Assembly (NCBI RefSeq): GCF_000482245.1
Contig: NZ_AWNH01000036.1
Span: 1-64,000 of the forward strand
Direction of reading: 5' to 3'
Source of the DNA: Leptolyngbya sp. Heron Island J
GTDB taxonomy: Bacteria; Cyanobacteriota; Cyanobacteriia; Phormidesmidales; Phormidesmidaceae
DNA length: 64,000 nucleotides
In this document: positions 44,120-55,588 of the stretch, piece by piece
How positions within the stretch are numbered: position 1 is the stretch's first letter
Layout of the letters: the number at the start of each line of letters is the position of its first letter
The notes under the pieces: model-generated
Told to the model about the DNA's origin: nothing
Databases searched by the model: none
What the model saw: the letters and a program-made list of their open reading frames with translations, nothing else
Position numbers and translations under genes: made by a program

Positions 44120-47100
44120 CTATTGTTTGATGGGGAGGGTAATTGTAAATGTGGTGCCCTGGCCTGGAACTGAATCATAGCCAATGGTACCGCTATGGGT
44201 TTCGGTAATGATCTGGTAACTAATGGATAAACCGAGGCCAGTGCCTTTCCCTACAGGTTTGGTGGTAAAGAAGGGATTAAACAGATATTCGCTGGCGTTT
44301 TGGCTGATGCCAGGGCCGTTGTCGGTAATTGCGATCGCAATGGCTGGTTGATTCAACTGGCTCAAAAACTGAGTTCGAATCACAATGGTACTGGGCTCAT
44401 GTTCCATCTGTTGCCAGGTGCGTTGTTGATCGCGTTCTTCTAGAGCATCCACTGCATTACTCAACAAGTTCATAAACACTTGATTGAGCTGTCCGGCATG
44501 GCATTCAATTTGTGGCAGCTCGCCATAGTCCTTCACCACTTGAATGTCCGGACGCCAATGCTGCGCCCGCAGACGAGTTTTGAGGATAGTCAGAGTACTA
44601 TCAAGTCCGTCATGCAGGTCAACCTGCTTAATTTCTGCCTCATCCAGCCGGGAAAACAACCGCAGGGATTTAATAATTTCTCGGATACGCTCAGTGCCCA
44701 CCTCCATAGATTGAAACAGCTTGGGCAAATCCTCTTTAAGAAAGTCCAGCTCAACTTCATCCATCATGGCCTGAATATCAGCGGGAGTCTGAGGATAATG
44801 GTACTGATAGCTCTCAATCAGGTGTACTAAATCGTGGGTGTAGTTTTTGGCATGGGTGAGATTACCATAGATAAAATTAACCGGATTATTAATCTCATGG
44901 GCTACACCAGCCACCATTTGGCCAAGACTGGACATTTTCTCGCTCTGCACAAGCTGAGATTGCGCCCGCTGTAGTTGATTCAGCAGTACTTCTAATTCCT
45001 GGGCGCGGGCCTCGGTTTGGGTCAATAAATCCGCCTGATTTAAGGCAATTTCTAATTGGGCAACAACCGATTTAAGCAGCTTGACCTCATCTGTTAGCCA
45101 GGGTCGGATCCCCTGGCTATGAAGACAAGAAATGATGCCAACTTGCCCAGATTCCGCCTTGACCGGCAGTACAAGCATGGATTTATTCCCTAAGCCAGTC
45201 AAAATCCTCTGGACCTCTGCATCATGAATAGTGTCAATATCATCCAATCGTAAAATTTGTTGGTCTAAGATTCTATCCGTCAGCGACCCAAAAATTGTGG
45301 CCGTATATCGACCAATAAAGCTAGGTAAATGAGGTGCCTGGACCTCTGCGATCACATCCCAATAGGTTTGGTCGTGGGTTTCGACATACCAGGCAAAATG
45401 ACAGCGGTCTACCCCCAGAAAAGCCTGAATTTCTCGAACCGCAGTATTAATAATGAAATCTAGATTGAGAGATGTCCGAATTTGGTTGGCAATTTGGTTG
45501 AGTAATTGTTCACGCTGAGCCTGTTGTTGAATCTTCTGATTTGAAGCAATTAGGGCTTTCTCAACCTGCATACGTTTTATTTCTGCACCGACACGAGCTG
45601 CAAAAATCTCTAAAATAAATACCTGCATCTCCACGCCTGCTTCCATGGGCTCAGTATTAATGACAGAGATATACCCCAAAAATTGATCGCTGGGGCCTAG
45701 AATCGGGATGCCCACATAACTTTCAGCATTGAGGTTAGCCAGTTCTTTGTCGTCGGGAAAATGTTTTTGAACTGAATGGCTATAGCGACAAACTGCATGG
45801 GTCTGAACAATATTGGCGCAGGGAGTGCCCACTAAATTGTATTCAAAGTTGTCGCCAAGGTCAGTATCATTCCAAAAGGCCACGGTTCTACCTAGCAGAT
45901 GGTCGCCAACGTCAATCACTTCGGCAATCAGAGCATAGCGCACACCTAAGGCCAGGGCTAAATGTTTAACGCAGGCCTGGAAAAATGCCTCACCGGTTTG
46001 GGCGGCGGTTCCTTTAACAATGGCATGGAGAGCTTGTTCCTGACGTTTCCGTTCGGCTTCTAGCTGCAGTCGCTGAGTAATGTCGCGCAGGATACATAGG
46101 GCATGGGGACGACCTTGATACAAAAACGGAATCCCCTTAATATCCAGCTCAATTAAGGTGCCATCACGATGGATATTCGTGGCATGAGCGCTGTAGGTAT
46201 GTCCGGCTTGTACAGCCGTCATCAACTGTTGATAAATATGCCGAGAATCGGGATGAACATAGGTTTCAGGTGAATGAGTGAGAAATTCTTGATAAGAGTA
46301 GCCGTGCATTTGATAGCAGGCTGGATTTGCCTCTAACAGTTTTCCAGTTTCCAGATTCAGAATTCCTAGGCCATCGGTAACAGTTTCAAAAATCTGACGA
46401 TATTGGGCTTCTTGCTGACGTAAGCGTTCTTCGGCCCGTTTACGATCGGTAATATCGCGAGAGACACCTACGGTGAGGATGATGTCCCCTTGGGAATTGC
46501 GAATTGCGGATTTGATGGTGTTAAACTGTCGAACTTCGCCATCATGACGGGTGACAGGTTCTTCTATTTCAATGGGTTGCCCTGATGTAAATACATGGGC
46601 ATCGTCACGGGTGTAGCGTTTTGTGTAGTCAGGAGGGTCAAAACCGACATTAATCTGATTCGGGAGATCCTGGTTAATGCCGTAGTAGTCTCGAAATGCC
46701 TGATTTGCCCAGACTATATGGGATTTCTCACGTTTTACCAACACCATATCCGTGATGGAATCGAGAATTTGCTGGTACTTAACTTCACTCTCCTGGACCG
46801 CTTGTTCTGCCGCTTTGAGATCACTAATATCTCGCATCACTGAGGACAAGAATTCGAGATTACCATCCTCATCTCGATGGGCCAAAATCACTTGGGAAAC
46901 AGGGAAGTCTCGACCACTTTGGCTGCGTAGATAGGACTCCCCTTGCCACATACCCGTTTGGATTGCCGTTGGCAGTGCTTCGGCCTCAATTTTTTTGAGG
47001 GTTTTGGCTGGATGACAGAATTGAATACTGGCCTGTTGCAAATCCTCTGGGGCAATTTCTAAGAGTGTTTGTCCGGCCTGGTTGAGGTAGAGGTGATTGC

Positions 47101-48139
47101 CCTGGGCATCCCAGATACCGACAATATCAGGGGTGGCTTCAAGGATTGATAGCAGCCGTCGCTGTTCTTTTTCGGCTTGTTTGCGATCGCTAACCTCAAT
47201 GATCAACCCGTCCCACACAATCGCATCATCTGGCTTGTGCTCTGGTCGGGCAATGGTTTGCACCCACTTCAGCTGACCACTGGGGGTAATAATCCGATGC
47301 TCGTGATGGAACCCCGACAGGGTCAGGGCAGAGACCTGGATGGCCTGCTCCAGGGCGTCGCGATCGCGATCGTGCACTAAATCAAAACACCGCAGGAAAT
47401 CATCCGGTTCCAGCTCATGGATATCACGACATCCTTCCGACACATAGGGAAATGAACGCGTGCCATCAGCCGCCAGCCGAAATTGAAAAATCAGCCCCGG
47501 TAAATTGGTCGCTAGCCGTTGCAAACGGGCCTGGCTAGTTTGTAGTTCCTGGGTTCTTTCGTCAACCCGCCGTTCCAATTCTTCATTGAGCTGTTTTAAC
47601 TGATTTTCGGCTTCAATCCGAGCCGTAATCTCCATAAAGGTGCCTAAAATGCCAACAACGCTACCTTTCGCATCATGAAGTGGAATTTTATTGGTTTGCA
47701 GCCAGGATTGACGACCATCCGCCTGGCGTATGGGTTCGATAATGCCTAATTCAGGGGTATCCGACTCCATCACCTGGAGATCGCACTGCCGGAACCATTT
47801 CGTTTCTTCCGGTTTCCAAGGCAAATCAAAATCAGTTTTGCCAATAATTTCCTCCGGGGAGTCTAAACCTGCAGCCTGACTAAACTGACGATTACAGCCG
47901 AGATAAACAGAGTTACGATCTTTCCAAAAGGCTGCTTCTGGCATATGGTCTAGAACCAGCCGCCAGGCCTGCTCAGAGGGTCGGGTTTGCACGTTGTGTA
48001 GCTGCTGACGCACCTGCTGCAGTTCTTGGATCGTTTGCTGATGGGTGGTTTGAGTCTCAGCTAATTGACGTTGTAGCTGACGATTTTCAGCCTCTAGCTC
48101 AGCCACTCGTTTCTGATATCTTTCCAAGTCGTCAGCCAT
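44120..48139 (-). CDS. Large PAS/GAF hybrid sensor histidine kinase
   Basis: 1339 aa, soluble, no membrane helix. In order: N-terminal coiled coil (residues 1–50), about five PAS domains with PAC segments (MPEAAFWKDRNSVYLGCNRQ, TRSFPYVSEG, ATPDIVGIWDAQGNHLYLNQ, ILDSITDMVLVKREKSHIVW, ETVTDGLGILNLETGKLLEA), then two GAF domains (about 690–850 and 890–1045). A His-kinase core has phospho-acceptor GVAHEINNPVNFI (His1081) and a C-terminal ATPase domain (NLLSNAVDALEE, ITDNGPGIS, GKGTGLGLSISYQII, GQGTTFTITLP). GAF motifs lack an obvious bilin Cys, so light sensing is not proven. No response regulator beside it. Confidence 0.95.
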   Translation of the reverse strand: MADDLERYQKRVAELEAENRQLQRQLAETQTTHQQTIQELQQVRQQLHNVQTRPSEQAWRLVLDHMPEAAFWKDRNSVYLGCNRQFSQAAGLDSPEEIIGKTDFDLPWKPEETKWFRQCDLQVMESDTPELGIIEPIRQADGRQSWLQTNKIPLHDAKGSVVGILGTFMEITARIEAENQLKQLNEELERRVDERTQELQTSQARLQRLATNLPGLIFQFRLAADGTRSFPYVSEGCRDIHELEPDDFLRCFDLVHDRDRDALEQAIQVSALTLSGFHHEHRIITPSGQLKWVQTIARPEHKPDDAIVWDGLIIEVSDRKQAEKEQRRLLSILEATPDIVGIWDAQGNHLYLNQAGQTLLEIAPEDLQQASIQFCHPAKTLKKIEAEALPTAIQTGMWQGESYLRSQSGRDFPVSQVILAHRDEDGNLEFLSSVMRDISDLKAAEQAVQESEVKYQQILDSITDMVLVKREKSHIVWANQAFRDYYGINQDLPNQINVGFDPPDYTKRYTRDDAHVFTSGQPIEIEEPVTRHDGEVRQFNTIKSAIRNSQGDIILTVGVSRDITDRKRAEERLRQQEAQYRQIFETVTDGLGILNLETGKLLEANPACYQMHGYSYQEFLTHSPETYVHPDSRHIYQQLMTAVQAGHTYSAHATNIHRDGTLIELDIKGIPFLYQGRPHALCILRDITQRLQLEAERKRQEQALHAIVKGTAAQTGEAFFQACVKHLALALGVRYALIAEVIDVGDHLLGRTVAFWNDTDLGDNFEYNLVGTPCANIVQTHAVCRYSHSVQKHFPDDKELANLNAESYVGIPILGPSDQFLGYISVINTEPMEAGVEMQVFILEIFAARVGAEIKRMQVEKALIASNQKIQQQAQREQLLNQIANQIRTSLNLDFIINTAVREIQAFLGVDRCHFAWYVETHDQTYWDVIAEVQAPHLPSFIGRYTATIFGSLTDRILDQQILRLDDIDTIHDAEVQRILTGLGNKSMLVLPVKAESGQVGIISCLHSQGIRPWLTDEVKLLKSVVAQLEIALNQADLLTQTEARAQELEVLLNQLQRAQSQLVQSEKMSSLGQMVAGVAHEINNPVNFIYGNLTHAKNYTHDLVHLIESYQYHYPQTPADIQAMMDEVELDFLKEDLPKLFQSMEVGTERIREIIKSLRLFSRLDEAEIKQVDLHDGLDSTLTILKTRLRAQHWRPDIQVVKDYGELPQIECHAGQLNQVFMNLLSNAVDALEERDQQRTWQQMEHEPSTIVIRTQFLSQLNQPAIAIAITDNGPGISQNASEYLFNPFFTTKPVGKGTGLGLSISYQIITETHSGTIGYDSVPGQGTTFTITLPIKQ

Positions 48140-48331
48140 CAGCCTTTTGCATGGGATAGAGCAGTTGGATTGCTAAATGATAGGCAGATGCGGTATTCGA
48201 TAGATTTTCCCTATTGTAAAATTAAAAAATCACTACAACACTAGATTCAATTATGGCCGCATCCTGCCGGTCGATACCTTAGTTGTTCGTGGGATTAGGT
48301 TCCTGATCCGCTATCTTGGAGAAAAATTACG

Positions 48332-49129
48332 GTGGCTGTCAATACATTATTAGAAACTGCCAACAAAACAGCCATTTTTGAAGTTTTAAGTCAGGTGCGA
48401 CGACAGCGAGTCAGTGATGGTGCAGAGACTGCACTGGTGACGCCGGATCTCAAACAGCTCATCTTAGTCTGGCCCCAGCTAGGGGATTTTGATAGCTTGG
48501 AATATGCCTGGTGGCTGCAGCGAGGGACAGAGCAACTCACTGAGAAAGGGCTGACAGTCAGAGCTGTGGGCATTGGCGATCGCAACTCAGGCAAAGCATT
48601 TTGTGCCTACACAGGGTTCCCCGAAGAGTCCCTATGGTTAGATCCCCATGGCGCTCTACATCAGGAATTAGGCCTCTATCCAGGACTGACGTGGACCTTA
48701 CCAGGGTTCAATCAACGTCAAAATGCCTGGCTGAATCTATTGCTAATGTGTGCGGGCATTGGCAGCCCCGGTACCCTGGCAGAGGTATTCCGTGGCTATC
48801 TTGGCGATCGCCATGCGCCTCAGCTCATTGAGGATGATGAAGTGGTGCAGGCCACTCCGCTACCCCCAATTAAAGGAGATTTTTTTAAGCGGGCTGGAGG
48901 CAAAGGGTTCCAGCGACCGTTTGAGTTAGCGACGCTGCGGCTGCGGAATATGGCCGAGGTACTGGGTAAGTGGAACACCTATGTCCCGGATGTGAGTCAC
49001 ATTACCCAGCGGGGAGCCACCTATGTGATTGACCAAGGTGAGGTGATCTATCAGCATTGCGATCGCAATATCCTTGGCTTTGCTAGTAATATGAGCCGTC
49101 CGCTTTCATTCCTGGAAGATCTCCCCTAA
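48332..49129 (+). CDS. Peroxiredoxin-like (AhpC/TSA-type) protein
   Basis: 265 aa. Thioredoxin-like fold of the cyanobacterial 'AhpC/TSA family' set (PRXL2-like): LKQLILVWPQLGDFDSLEYA, VRAVGIGDRNSGKAFCAYTG, LGLYPGLTW and GATYVIDQGEVIYQHCDRNI. Two Cys (AFCAY, QHCDR) could be redox active, but the classical peroxidatic TxxC motif is not in its usual place. The start is GTG 48332 with GGAG 10 bp upstream. Function is likely thiol peroxidation or redox sensing, unproven. Confidence 0.82.
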   Translation: MAVNTLLETANKTAIFEVLSQVRRQRVSDGAETALVTPDLKQLILVWPQLGDFDSLEYAWWLQRGTEQLTEKGLTVRAVGIGDRNSGKAFCAYTGFPEESLWLDPHGALHQELGLYPGLTWTLPGFNQRQNAWLNLLLMCAGIGSPGTLAEVFRGYLGDRHAPQLIEDDEVVQATPLPPIKGDFFKRAGGKGFQRPFELATLRLRNMAEVLGKWNTYVPDVSHITQRGATYVIDQGEVIYQHCDRNILGFASNMSRPLSFLEDLP

Positions 49130-49192
49130 GCCAACTCTGCTGACGTGATGGCAGCAAAGCCATATTAAACAGGGGAAAGCTTAAATTCAGGA

Positions 49193-50845
49193 TTAGACAT
49201 TGGCCAGGTGTCGATGCACAAACTGCACACATATCGAGCCTTCACCCACACCAGAAGCCACACGTTTTACCGAACCATGACGGACATCTCCCACCGCAAA
49301 AACCCCTGGCACATTTGTTTCTAACAAAAACCGATCTCGCTCTAGCGGCCAAGACAGCCCATGGGGAATATCCGGTCCGCTATAGATAAAGCCGCGCGGA
49401 TCTCGCTGAACAACGCCATCGAGCCAGTCTGTACTAGGAGTTGCCCCGATGAAGATAAATAATGAATTGGTCTTAAATGTTTTCACCTCACCCGTCTGAG
49501 AATCTTCGACCAAAATCTCTTCGAGCCGGTCGTTCCCTTTAGCCTCAACCACACTGTGAAACGGCATCACCTCAATGTTGTCAGTACCAGCAATCTGGTC
49601 AATTAAATACTGCGACATACTCTTGATCAGCGACTCACCTCGCACCAGCATCCGCACCTGGCGAGCATACTTCGAAAAGTACATAGCTGCCTGGCCTGCT
49701 GAGTTGGCACCGCCGACTACATACACATCCTCATCCTGACAGGCCGCTGCTTCAGTTTGGGCCGCACCATAGTAAACCCCAGCCCCGGTAAACTGTTCCA
49801 CACCTGGCACACTCAACCGTCGCCACGCCACACCCATGGCCAAAATCACGGTATGGCAGCTAATTTCACTGCCATCTGATAGCGTCACAATCCGGTAATT
49901 ATCCTCCAACCGAATGCCCCTTGCCTCCTGGGGGGTGAGAATTTCGACCCCAAATCGCTTGGCCTGGGTGACTGCGCGTCGAGCTAAATCACCACCGCTT
50001 AAGCCCACTGGAAACCCTAAATAATTTTCAATACGGGAGCTGGTACCGGCCTGCCCACCGGGAGCCTCCCGTTCAATCATCACCGTACGCAATCCTTCCG
50101 AAGCGGCATAGACCGCTGCCGCCAATCCTGCCGGGCCGCCACCCACTATCACCAGGTCATAAAACGGATTTGTCGCCGTCGTTTGCATACCTACCTGCTG
50201 AGCAAGATCAGCCGGGGTGGGCTTCACTAATTTCTCCCCACTGGGTAAAAGCACCAGCGGCAAACATGGGTTGTCCTTCTCTCCTGCATAGGTAACTAGC
50301 TGTCGAGCTTCCTGGTTTGATTCAATATCTAACCAGCGATAGGGTACCTGATTGCGAGAAAGAAAATCTCGCAGCGCATGGGAATCGGGCGACCAGCGAT
50401 CGCTAATCACTTTTACTCCCTGAAAAACCGGCTTAAATGTTGCTTGCCAGTCTTGTAACAGATCATCTAGGACAGGGTATAGCTTCTCCTCCGGCGGGTC
50501 CCAAGGTTTGAGTAAATAGTAATCTAGCTGTGCCATATTAATGGCATCGATGGCCGCATTGGTATCCGCATAGGCCGTCAACAATGCTCGCTTAGCCCTG
50601 GGAAAAATTGCTGATGCCTCGTTTAAAAACTCCACACCGCTCATACCGGGCATCCGCTGGTCAGCTAAAAATAGGGCCACCGTATTGCCGCGTAGCTTCA
50701 GCTGCTGGGTGGCGTCCAATGCTGTTGCCCCCGAGTCAGCCCGCACAATGCGAAAGCGCTCGCCGTACCGCTGACGCAGGTCACGGGCAATGGTTTGTAA
50801 TACGGCAGGATCATCATCAATCGTCAGAATAACAGGCTTATCCAT
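49193..50845 (-). CDS. Fused response regulator / thioredoxin-reductase-like flavoprotein
   Basis: 550 aa. N-terminal receiver (about 5–125: ILTIDDDPAVLQ, FLADQRMPGMSG with the phospho-acceptor Asp, LLTAYAD, YYLLKPWDPP), a glutaredoxin-like segment (about 140–215), then an FAD/NAD domain like thioredoxin reductase (DLVIVGGGPAGLAAAVYAAS, GGQAGTSSRIENYLGFP, VYVVGGANSAGQAA, VPGVFAVGDVR). The redox CxxC expected near the NAD domain is absent: the segment reads YYGAAQTEAAACQDEDVYVV, with a single Cys. Likely a signalling or NAD(P)H oxidase-type flavoprotein controlled by phosphorylation (inference). Confidence 0.9.
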   Translation of the reverse strand: MDKPVILTIDDDPAVLQTIARDLRQRYGERFRIVRADSGATALDATQQLKLRGNTVALFLADQRMPGMSGVEFLNEASAIFPRAKRALLTAYADTNAAIDAINMAQLDYYLLKPWDPPEEKLYPVLDDLLQDWQATFKPVFQGVKVISDRWSPDSHALRDFLSRNQVPYRWLDIESNQEARQLVTYAGEKDNPCLPLVLLPSGEKLVKPTPADLAQQVGMQTTATNPFYDLVIVGGGPAGLAAAVYAASEGLRTVMIEREAPGGQAGTSSRIENYLGFPVGLSGGDLARRAVTQAKRFGVEILTPQEARGIRLEDNYRIVTLSDGSEISCHTVILAMGVAWRRLSVPGVEQFTGAGVYYGAAQTEAAACQDEDVYVVGGANSAGQAAMYFSKYARQVRMLVRGESLIKSMSQYLIDQIAGTDNIEVMPFHSVVEAKGNDRLEEILVEDSQTGEVKTFKTNSLFIFIGATPSTDWLDGVVQRDPRGFIYSGPDIPHGLSWPLERDRFLLETNVPGVFAVGDVRHGSVKRVASGVGEGSICVQFVHRHLANV

Positions 50846-50980
50846 AGTGGGGGGCTAAAGTGGGGGGCTAATTCGTTGCTCGCATTCTTACAAATTCTAG
50901 GTATTCTTTGCATGAGAATGACTAGACTTTAATCATAAAAAGAATCAGCCGTTAGATACAGTCATTTCCTACCAAAACCG

Positions 50981-51790
50981 ATGGATGCGCGTACACAGTT
51001 TAAGCACCAGGGTCACACTATTCTGAAGCAGTTCTTGGGGGCGGATGAAATCCAACAAATCACCCGTATTGTTAACCGCATCTATGAGCAATGGCGGGCG
51101 GAAAATTATTATGCGCTAGTTGAGCAACAGCTCATCAACATGCACTCGCTCACCCATCCTCAATATTTCCAGGGCTGCGGTCAGGAACGAATTGAGTTTT
51201 TTGAACTGATCGCTTCGGTCAAACTGACTCATGCCATGCAACATCTCTTCAATACGGAGATCTATTTTCACAATACGCAACTCTTTTTTAATCCCCATAA
51301 CAATGAGAAACAACCTTACTGGCACCGTGACTTGCAATACAGTCCGATTACAGATGCTGTGCAAGAGGCTGAACACAACAATATGCTCAGCCTCCATATC
51401 CGCATTCCCCTGGTGGCCGAAAAAGGCGTGGAACTGATTCCCGATACCCACAACCGCTGGGATACCGAACTCGAAAAAAATGTACGGTTTGAACTAAATG
51501 GCCATAGCAATTCTGAAGCGTTGCCTGACTCTGTAATAATCGAGCTACACCCTGGAGATATATTAATTTTCAACGCCCAGATGATTCATCGAGGCAACTA
51601 CGCGCTAAATCCTACCCGCAAAGCGTTAGACCTCTGTTTAGGGAAGCCTCACCCTTTAGTGGAGGGGTTTTTAGACCCCATGGGGTTACCAACCGATGAA
51701 GAAATAAATCACATTCATAATCGCACCTGGTACGACCTGGCACGAGAGCTAGCCGCTACTCAATCTAAGAATAAAAGTGCCTACCTCTGA
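50981..51790 (+). CDS. Phytanoyl-CoA dioxygenase (PhyH) family protein
   Basis: 269 aa Fe(II)/2-oxoglutarate dioxygenase. The facial triad is visible: HxD in YWHRDLQYSP, distal His in AQMIHRGNYALNP, and the 2-OG-binding Arg in NPTRKALDL. The N-terminal half (ILKQFLGADEIQQITRIVNR) is typical of PhyH proteins, which hydroxylate acyl chains, amino acids or natural products. Substrate unknown. It is convergent with a 51-aa minus-strand ORF overlapping its last 10 bp. Confidence 0.88.
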   Translation: MDARTQFKHQGHTILKQFLGADEIQQITRIVNRIYEQWRAENYYALVEQQLINMHSLTHPQYFQGCGQERIEFFELIASVKLTHAMQHLFNTEIYFHNTQLFFNPHNNEKQPYWHRDLQYSPITDAVQEAEHNNMLSLHIRIPLVAEKGVELIPDTHNRWDTELEKNVRFELNGHSNSEALPDSVIIELHPGDILIFNAQMIHRGNYALNPTRKALDLCLGKPHPLVEGFLDPMGLPTDEEINHIHNRTWYDLARELAATQSKNKSAYL

Positions 51791-51936
51791 GCAGCCTGTT
51801 TGAAAAACGGTTTTGGGGCTTTAGATGTCAATGGACAAGACCAAGCCACCTGATGGCGCTCAAACCCATAGAGTTCTGCTAACTGCATGGGAGAGAGTTC
51901 TGGTACAACGCTGCTTTTAGAACGATTGTTGTTCAT
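51781..51936 (-). CDS. 51-aa protein, unknown
   Basis: Open frame of 51 codons with a strong GAGGGG ribosome site 6 bp before the ATG, more convincing than usual for random ORFs. Sequence features: Asn/Ser/Lys-rich start, LSPMQLAELYGFERHQVAW, SCPL with the only Cys, then a basic Lys/Pro/Phe tail (KAPKPFFKQ). No signal peptide or transmembrane segment. Overlaps the PhyH 3' end convergently by 10 bp. Could be a small regulator or a peptide precursor; no family recognised. Confidence 0.5.
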   Translation of the reverse strand: MNNNRSKSSVVPELSPMQLAELYGFERHQVAWSCPLTSKAPKPFFKQAAQR

Positions 51937-52106
51937 TTTGAACCCCTCAACTGAATTCTCGTGTCATCAATATGAAAGTCAAACTCTTACCAAGCAGGTT
52001 ATTAGTCAATTTGTATTTTTCAGGTCTGGCCGCTAAGTAAGGTGGTCATGCTTCAATATTAAGGATTGAGGCTCTCTTTTTCCACTTTTGGGTAAAACTA
52101 AGTAAA

Positions 52107-52133
52107 GACCCCCAAACTTTACGTTTAGGGGTC
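52107..52133 (-). terminator. Terminator of the chlL–chlN transcript
   Basis: GACCCCCAAAC / GTTTAGGGGTC (11 bp, one mismatch), loop TTTAC. On the minus strand it is followed by TTTACTT. A second small hairpin CCTTAA-N5-TTAAGG lies at 52140–52156, closer to chlN. Confidence 0.6.
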
Positions 52134-52238
52134 AGAACACCTTAAAAAAATTAAGGGTTATGTGTCTAGGGAGAGTTTTGGAAATATGTTTTGAGCCATG
52201 GGCTGCTGCAAGCCAGGGACGCTCTCTATGGCGGGTGA

Positions 52239-53780
<1,542 letters not shown>

Positions 53781-54137
53781 TTAGAGCCCTTCCAATCCTT
53801 CTAAAAGCGGAGGTTCTTCACCCGGTGAAGCATCCAACGTTGGGCCATCATCACCGTTGCCGTCCAACGCCATCTCGGGATCAAAATTTAGACCCAACAC
53901 CTCAACCAGGGCATCTTCATCGGAGTTGAGCTTATAGAACGGCACCATCAGGTTAGACAGTTTAGGTTCTATCGCATTGATGACCCCCAAAATTAGCAGC
54001 GAGGATGGCCGACGACCACCGTCAGGCGTTCTAACGGAGACGTTGCTCATCTGTAGCTCTAACCAGGCACGATTATCTTGTACATAGTTCAACCACTTTT
54101 CGCGGATGGCGGTGGTGAAATTCTCAAAAAAGGCCAT
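53781..54137 (-). CDS. DUF5331-family protein between chlL and chlN
   Basis: 118 aa, soluble and acidic. The N-terminal 80 residues (FFENFTTAIREKWLNYVQDN, then GRRPSSLLILGVINAIEPKL) match the cyanobacterial DUF5331 family, which typically sits between chlL and chlN. The tail (LDGNGDDGPTLDASPGEEPP) is disordered. The conserved place suggests a role in, or regulation of, dark protochlorophyllide reduction (inference). Confidence 0.85.
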   Translation of the reverse strand: MAFFENFTTAIREKWLNYVQDNRAWLELQMSNVSVRTPDGGRRPSSLLILGVINAIEPKLSNLMVPFYKLNSDEDALVEVLGLNFDPEMALDGNGDDGPTLDASPGEEPPLLEGLEGL

Positions 54138-54268
54138 ATCTTGAGACTGTTTCTAACTTGGCTGGCACGCAGCAATTTAGCACCTCAGCGTCAGAATGGC
54201 CAGTCTTTTGAGAAAATCAAAGGGAATAAAGGGTTAGCAACCTATCGGATCAACCAGAGAATGTTGAC

Positions 54269-55168
54269 TTAAACCATCATTAGGTCCATTTCATTTTGCT
54301 GAGGAGCCGCTGCCGGCGGGTTGAGATAGAAGTCTGACAGCAGTGAGAATAGCTCACGATCAGCCGCATCCTTAGGCACCACACCCTCAGGTTGCGCAAT
54401 CAGCTGATCAGCAATATTTAAATAGTACTGACACACTGGCTCCAGGGATGGGTCAGACTCAGCCATCTCAAACATGGTTTTACCCTTCACCCGTGAGACG
54501 CGGATATCTTCAATCAGAGGCAAAATTTCCAAAACCGGCATGGGTACGGCTTCGATGTACTTATCAATCAGGTCTCGCTTAGAAGTACGGTTGCCGATCA
54601 GACCTGCCAGCTTGAGCGGATGGGTGCGAGCTTTTTCCCTGACCGATGCCGCAATGCGATTGGCTGCAAACAGGGCATCAAAGCCGTTGTCAGTGACGAT
54701 CATGCAATAGTCGGAATAGTTTAAGGGGGCAGCAAAGCCACCACAGACCACATCGCCGAGCACGTCAAACAGAATGACATCATACTCATCAAAGGCATTC
54801 AGTTCCTTGAGCAGCTTGACCGTTTCACCCACCACATAGCCACCACAGCCAGCACCAGCAGGAGGTCCTCCAGCTTCTACACAGCTAACCCCGCCATACC
54901 CCTGGTAGATAACATCTTCAGGCCAGATATCTTCGTAGTGGTAATCCCGTTCCTGCAGGGTGTCAATAATCGTTGGAATCAAAAAACCCGTCAGGGTAAA
55001 GGTGCTGTCGTGTTTAGGGTCACAGCCGATTTGCAGGACTTTTTTGCCGCGTTTGGCGAGGGCGACAGAGATGTTGCAGCTGGTGGTGGATTTGCCAATG
55101 CCGCCTTTTCCATAGACCGAGAGTTTCACGCTCGTTGTCTCCTTTGGGTGAGTGGTCTCAGCGACCAT
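54269..55168 (-). CDS. chlL: ChlL, iron protein of light-independent protochlorophyllide reductase
   Basis: 299 aa NifH-like ATPase that delivers electrons to ChlN–ChlB at ATP cost. P-loop [27 protein letters not shown], the two [4Fe-4S] Cys in [15 protein letters not shown] and [17 protein letters not shown]. Complete. It leads the chlL–DUF5331–chlN group; the protein is oxygen-sensitive. The 420-bp upstream region should hold its promoter. Confidence 0.98.
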   Translation of the reverse strand: MVAETTHPKETTSVKLSVYGKGGIGKSTTSCNISVALAKRGKKVLQIGCDPKHDSTFTLTGFLIPTIIDTLQERDYHYEDIWPEDVIYQGYGGVSCVEAGGPPAGAGCGGYVVGETVKLLKELNAFDEYDVILFDVLGDVVCGGFAAPLNYSDYCMIVTDNGFDALFAANRIAASVREKARTHPLKLAGLIGNRTSKRDLIDKYIEAVPMPVLEILPLIEDIRVSRVKGKTMFEMAESDPSLEPVCQYYLNIADQLIAQPEGVVPKDAADRELFSLLSDFYLNPPAAAPQQNEMDLMMV

Positions 55169-55588
55169 ATCTGTGGGCCATTGTGGGCAATAAGCGGAGT
55201 GTTGGATAGAGTATTGACAATTGTTTAAGGCAGAAAAATGACTTAAAAAGCACCATAAAAATTCAAGAAAGCTCCAATAGCTCTCTCAGACTTCCCAGAC
55301 TCTTTATAAATGCTTAAATCAAGTTTTAGGGTCTAATTCAATAAAATATCGATCAAAAAGCAAAATATCGCCAACATCCAACCCCCTTGCTGTTAAAAGG
55401 GTTGCATGTTTATTCAAGGGTTGATGCAAGGAATAACAACCATGAAGGCCACTAGCTTTCAAATCGGAACTGTCCTCTGTCTTCCTGGGGTTACCCACAG
55501 CTGACCTGGATTTGAGTCGGCTAATCTGACAGTTTTGGTTCAGATTATTGTTAAGAATCTTTTATTTGTAGAGACATAAAACAAAATG
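55169..55588. other. Non-coding region (420 bp) upstream of chlL
   Basis: No gene. AT-rich near 55200–55400. Should hold the chlL promoter (minus strand) and the 3' end of the unknown gene at 55589. I could not place a convincing −10/−35 pair. Confidence 0.4.

Noticed and set aside
44120-48139. Phytochrome or cyanobacteriochrome photoreceptor
   Set aside because: GAF domains show no clear bilin-binding Cys-His motif; called a generic PAS/GAF kinase.
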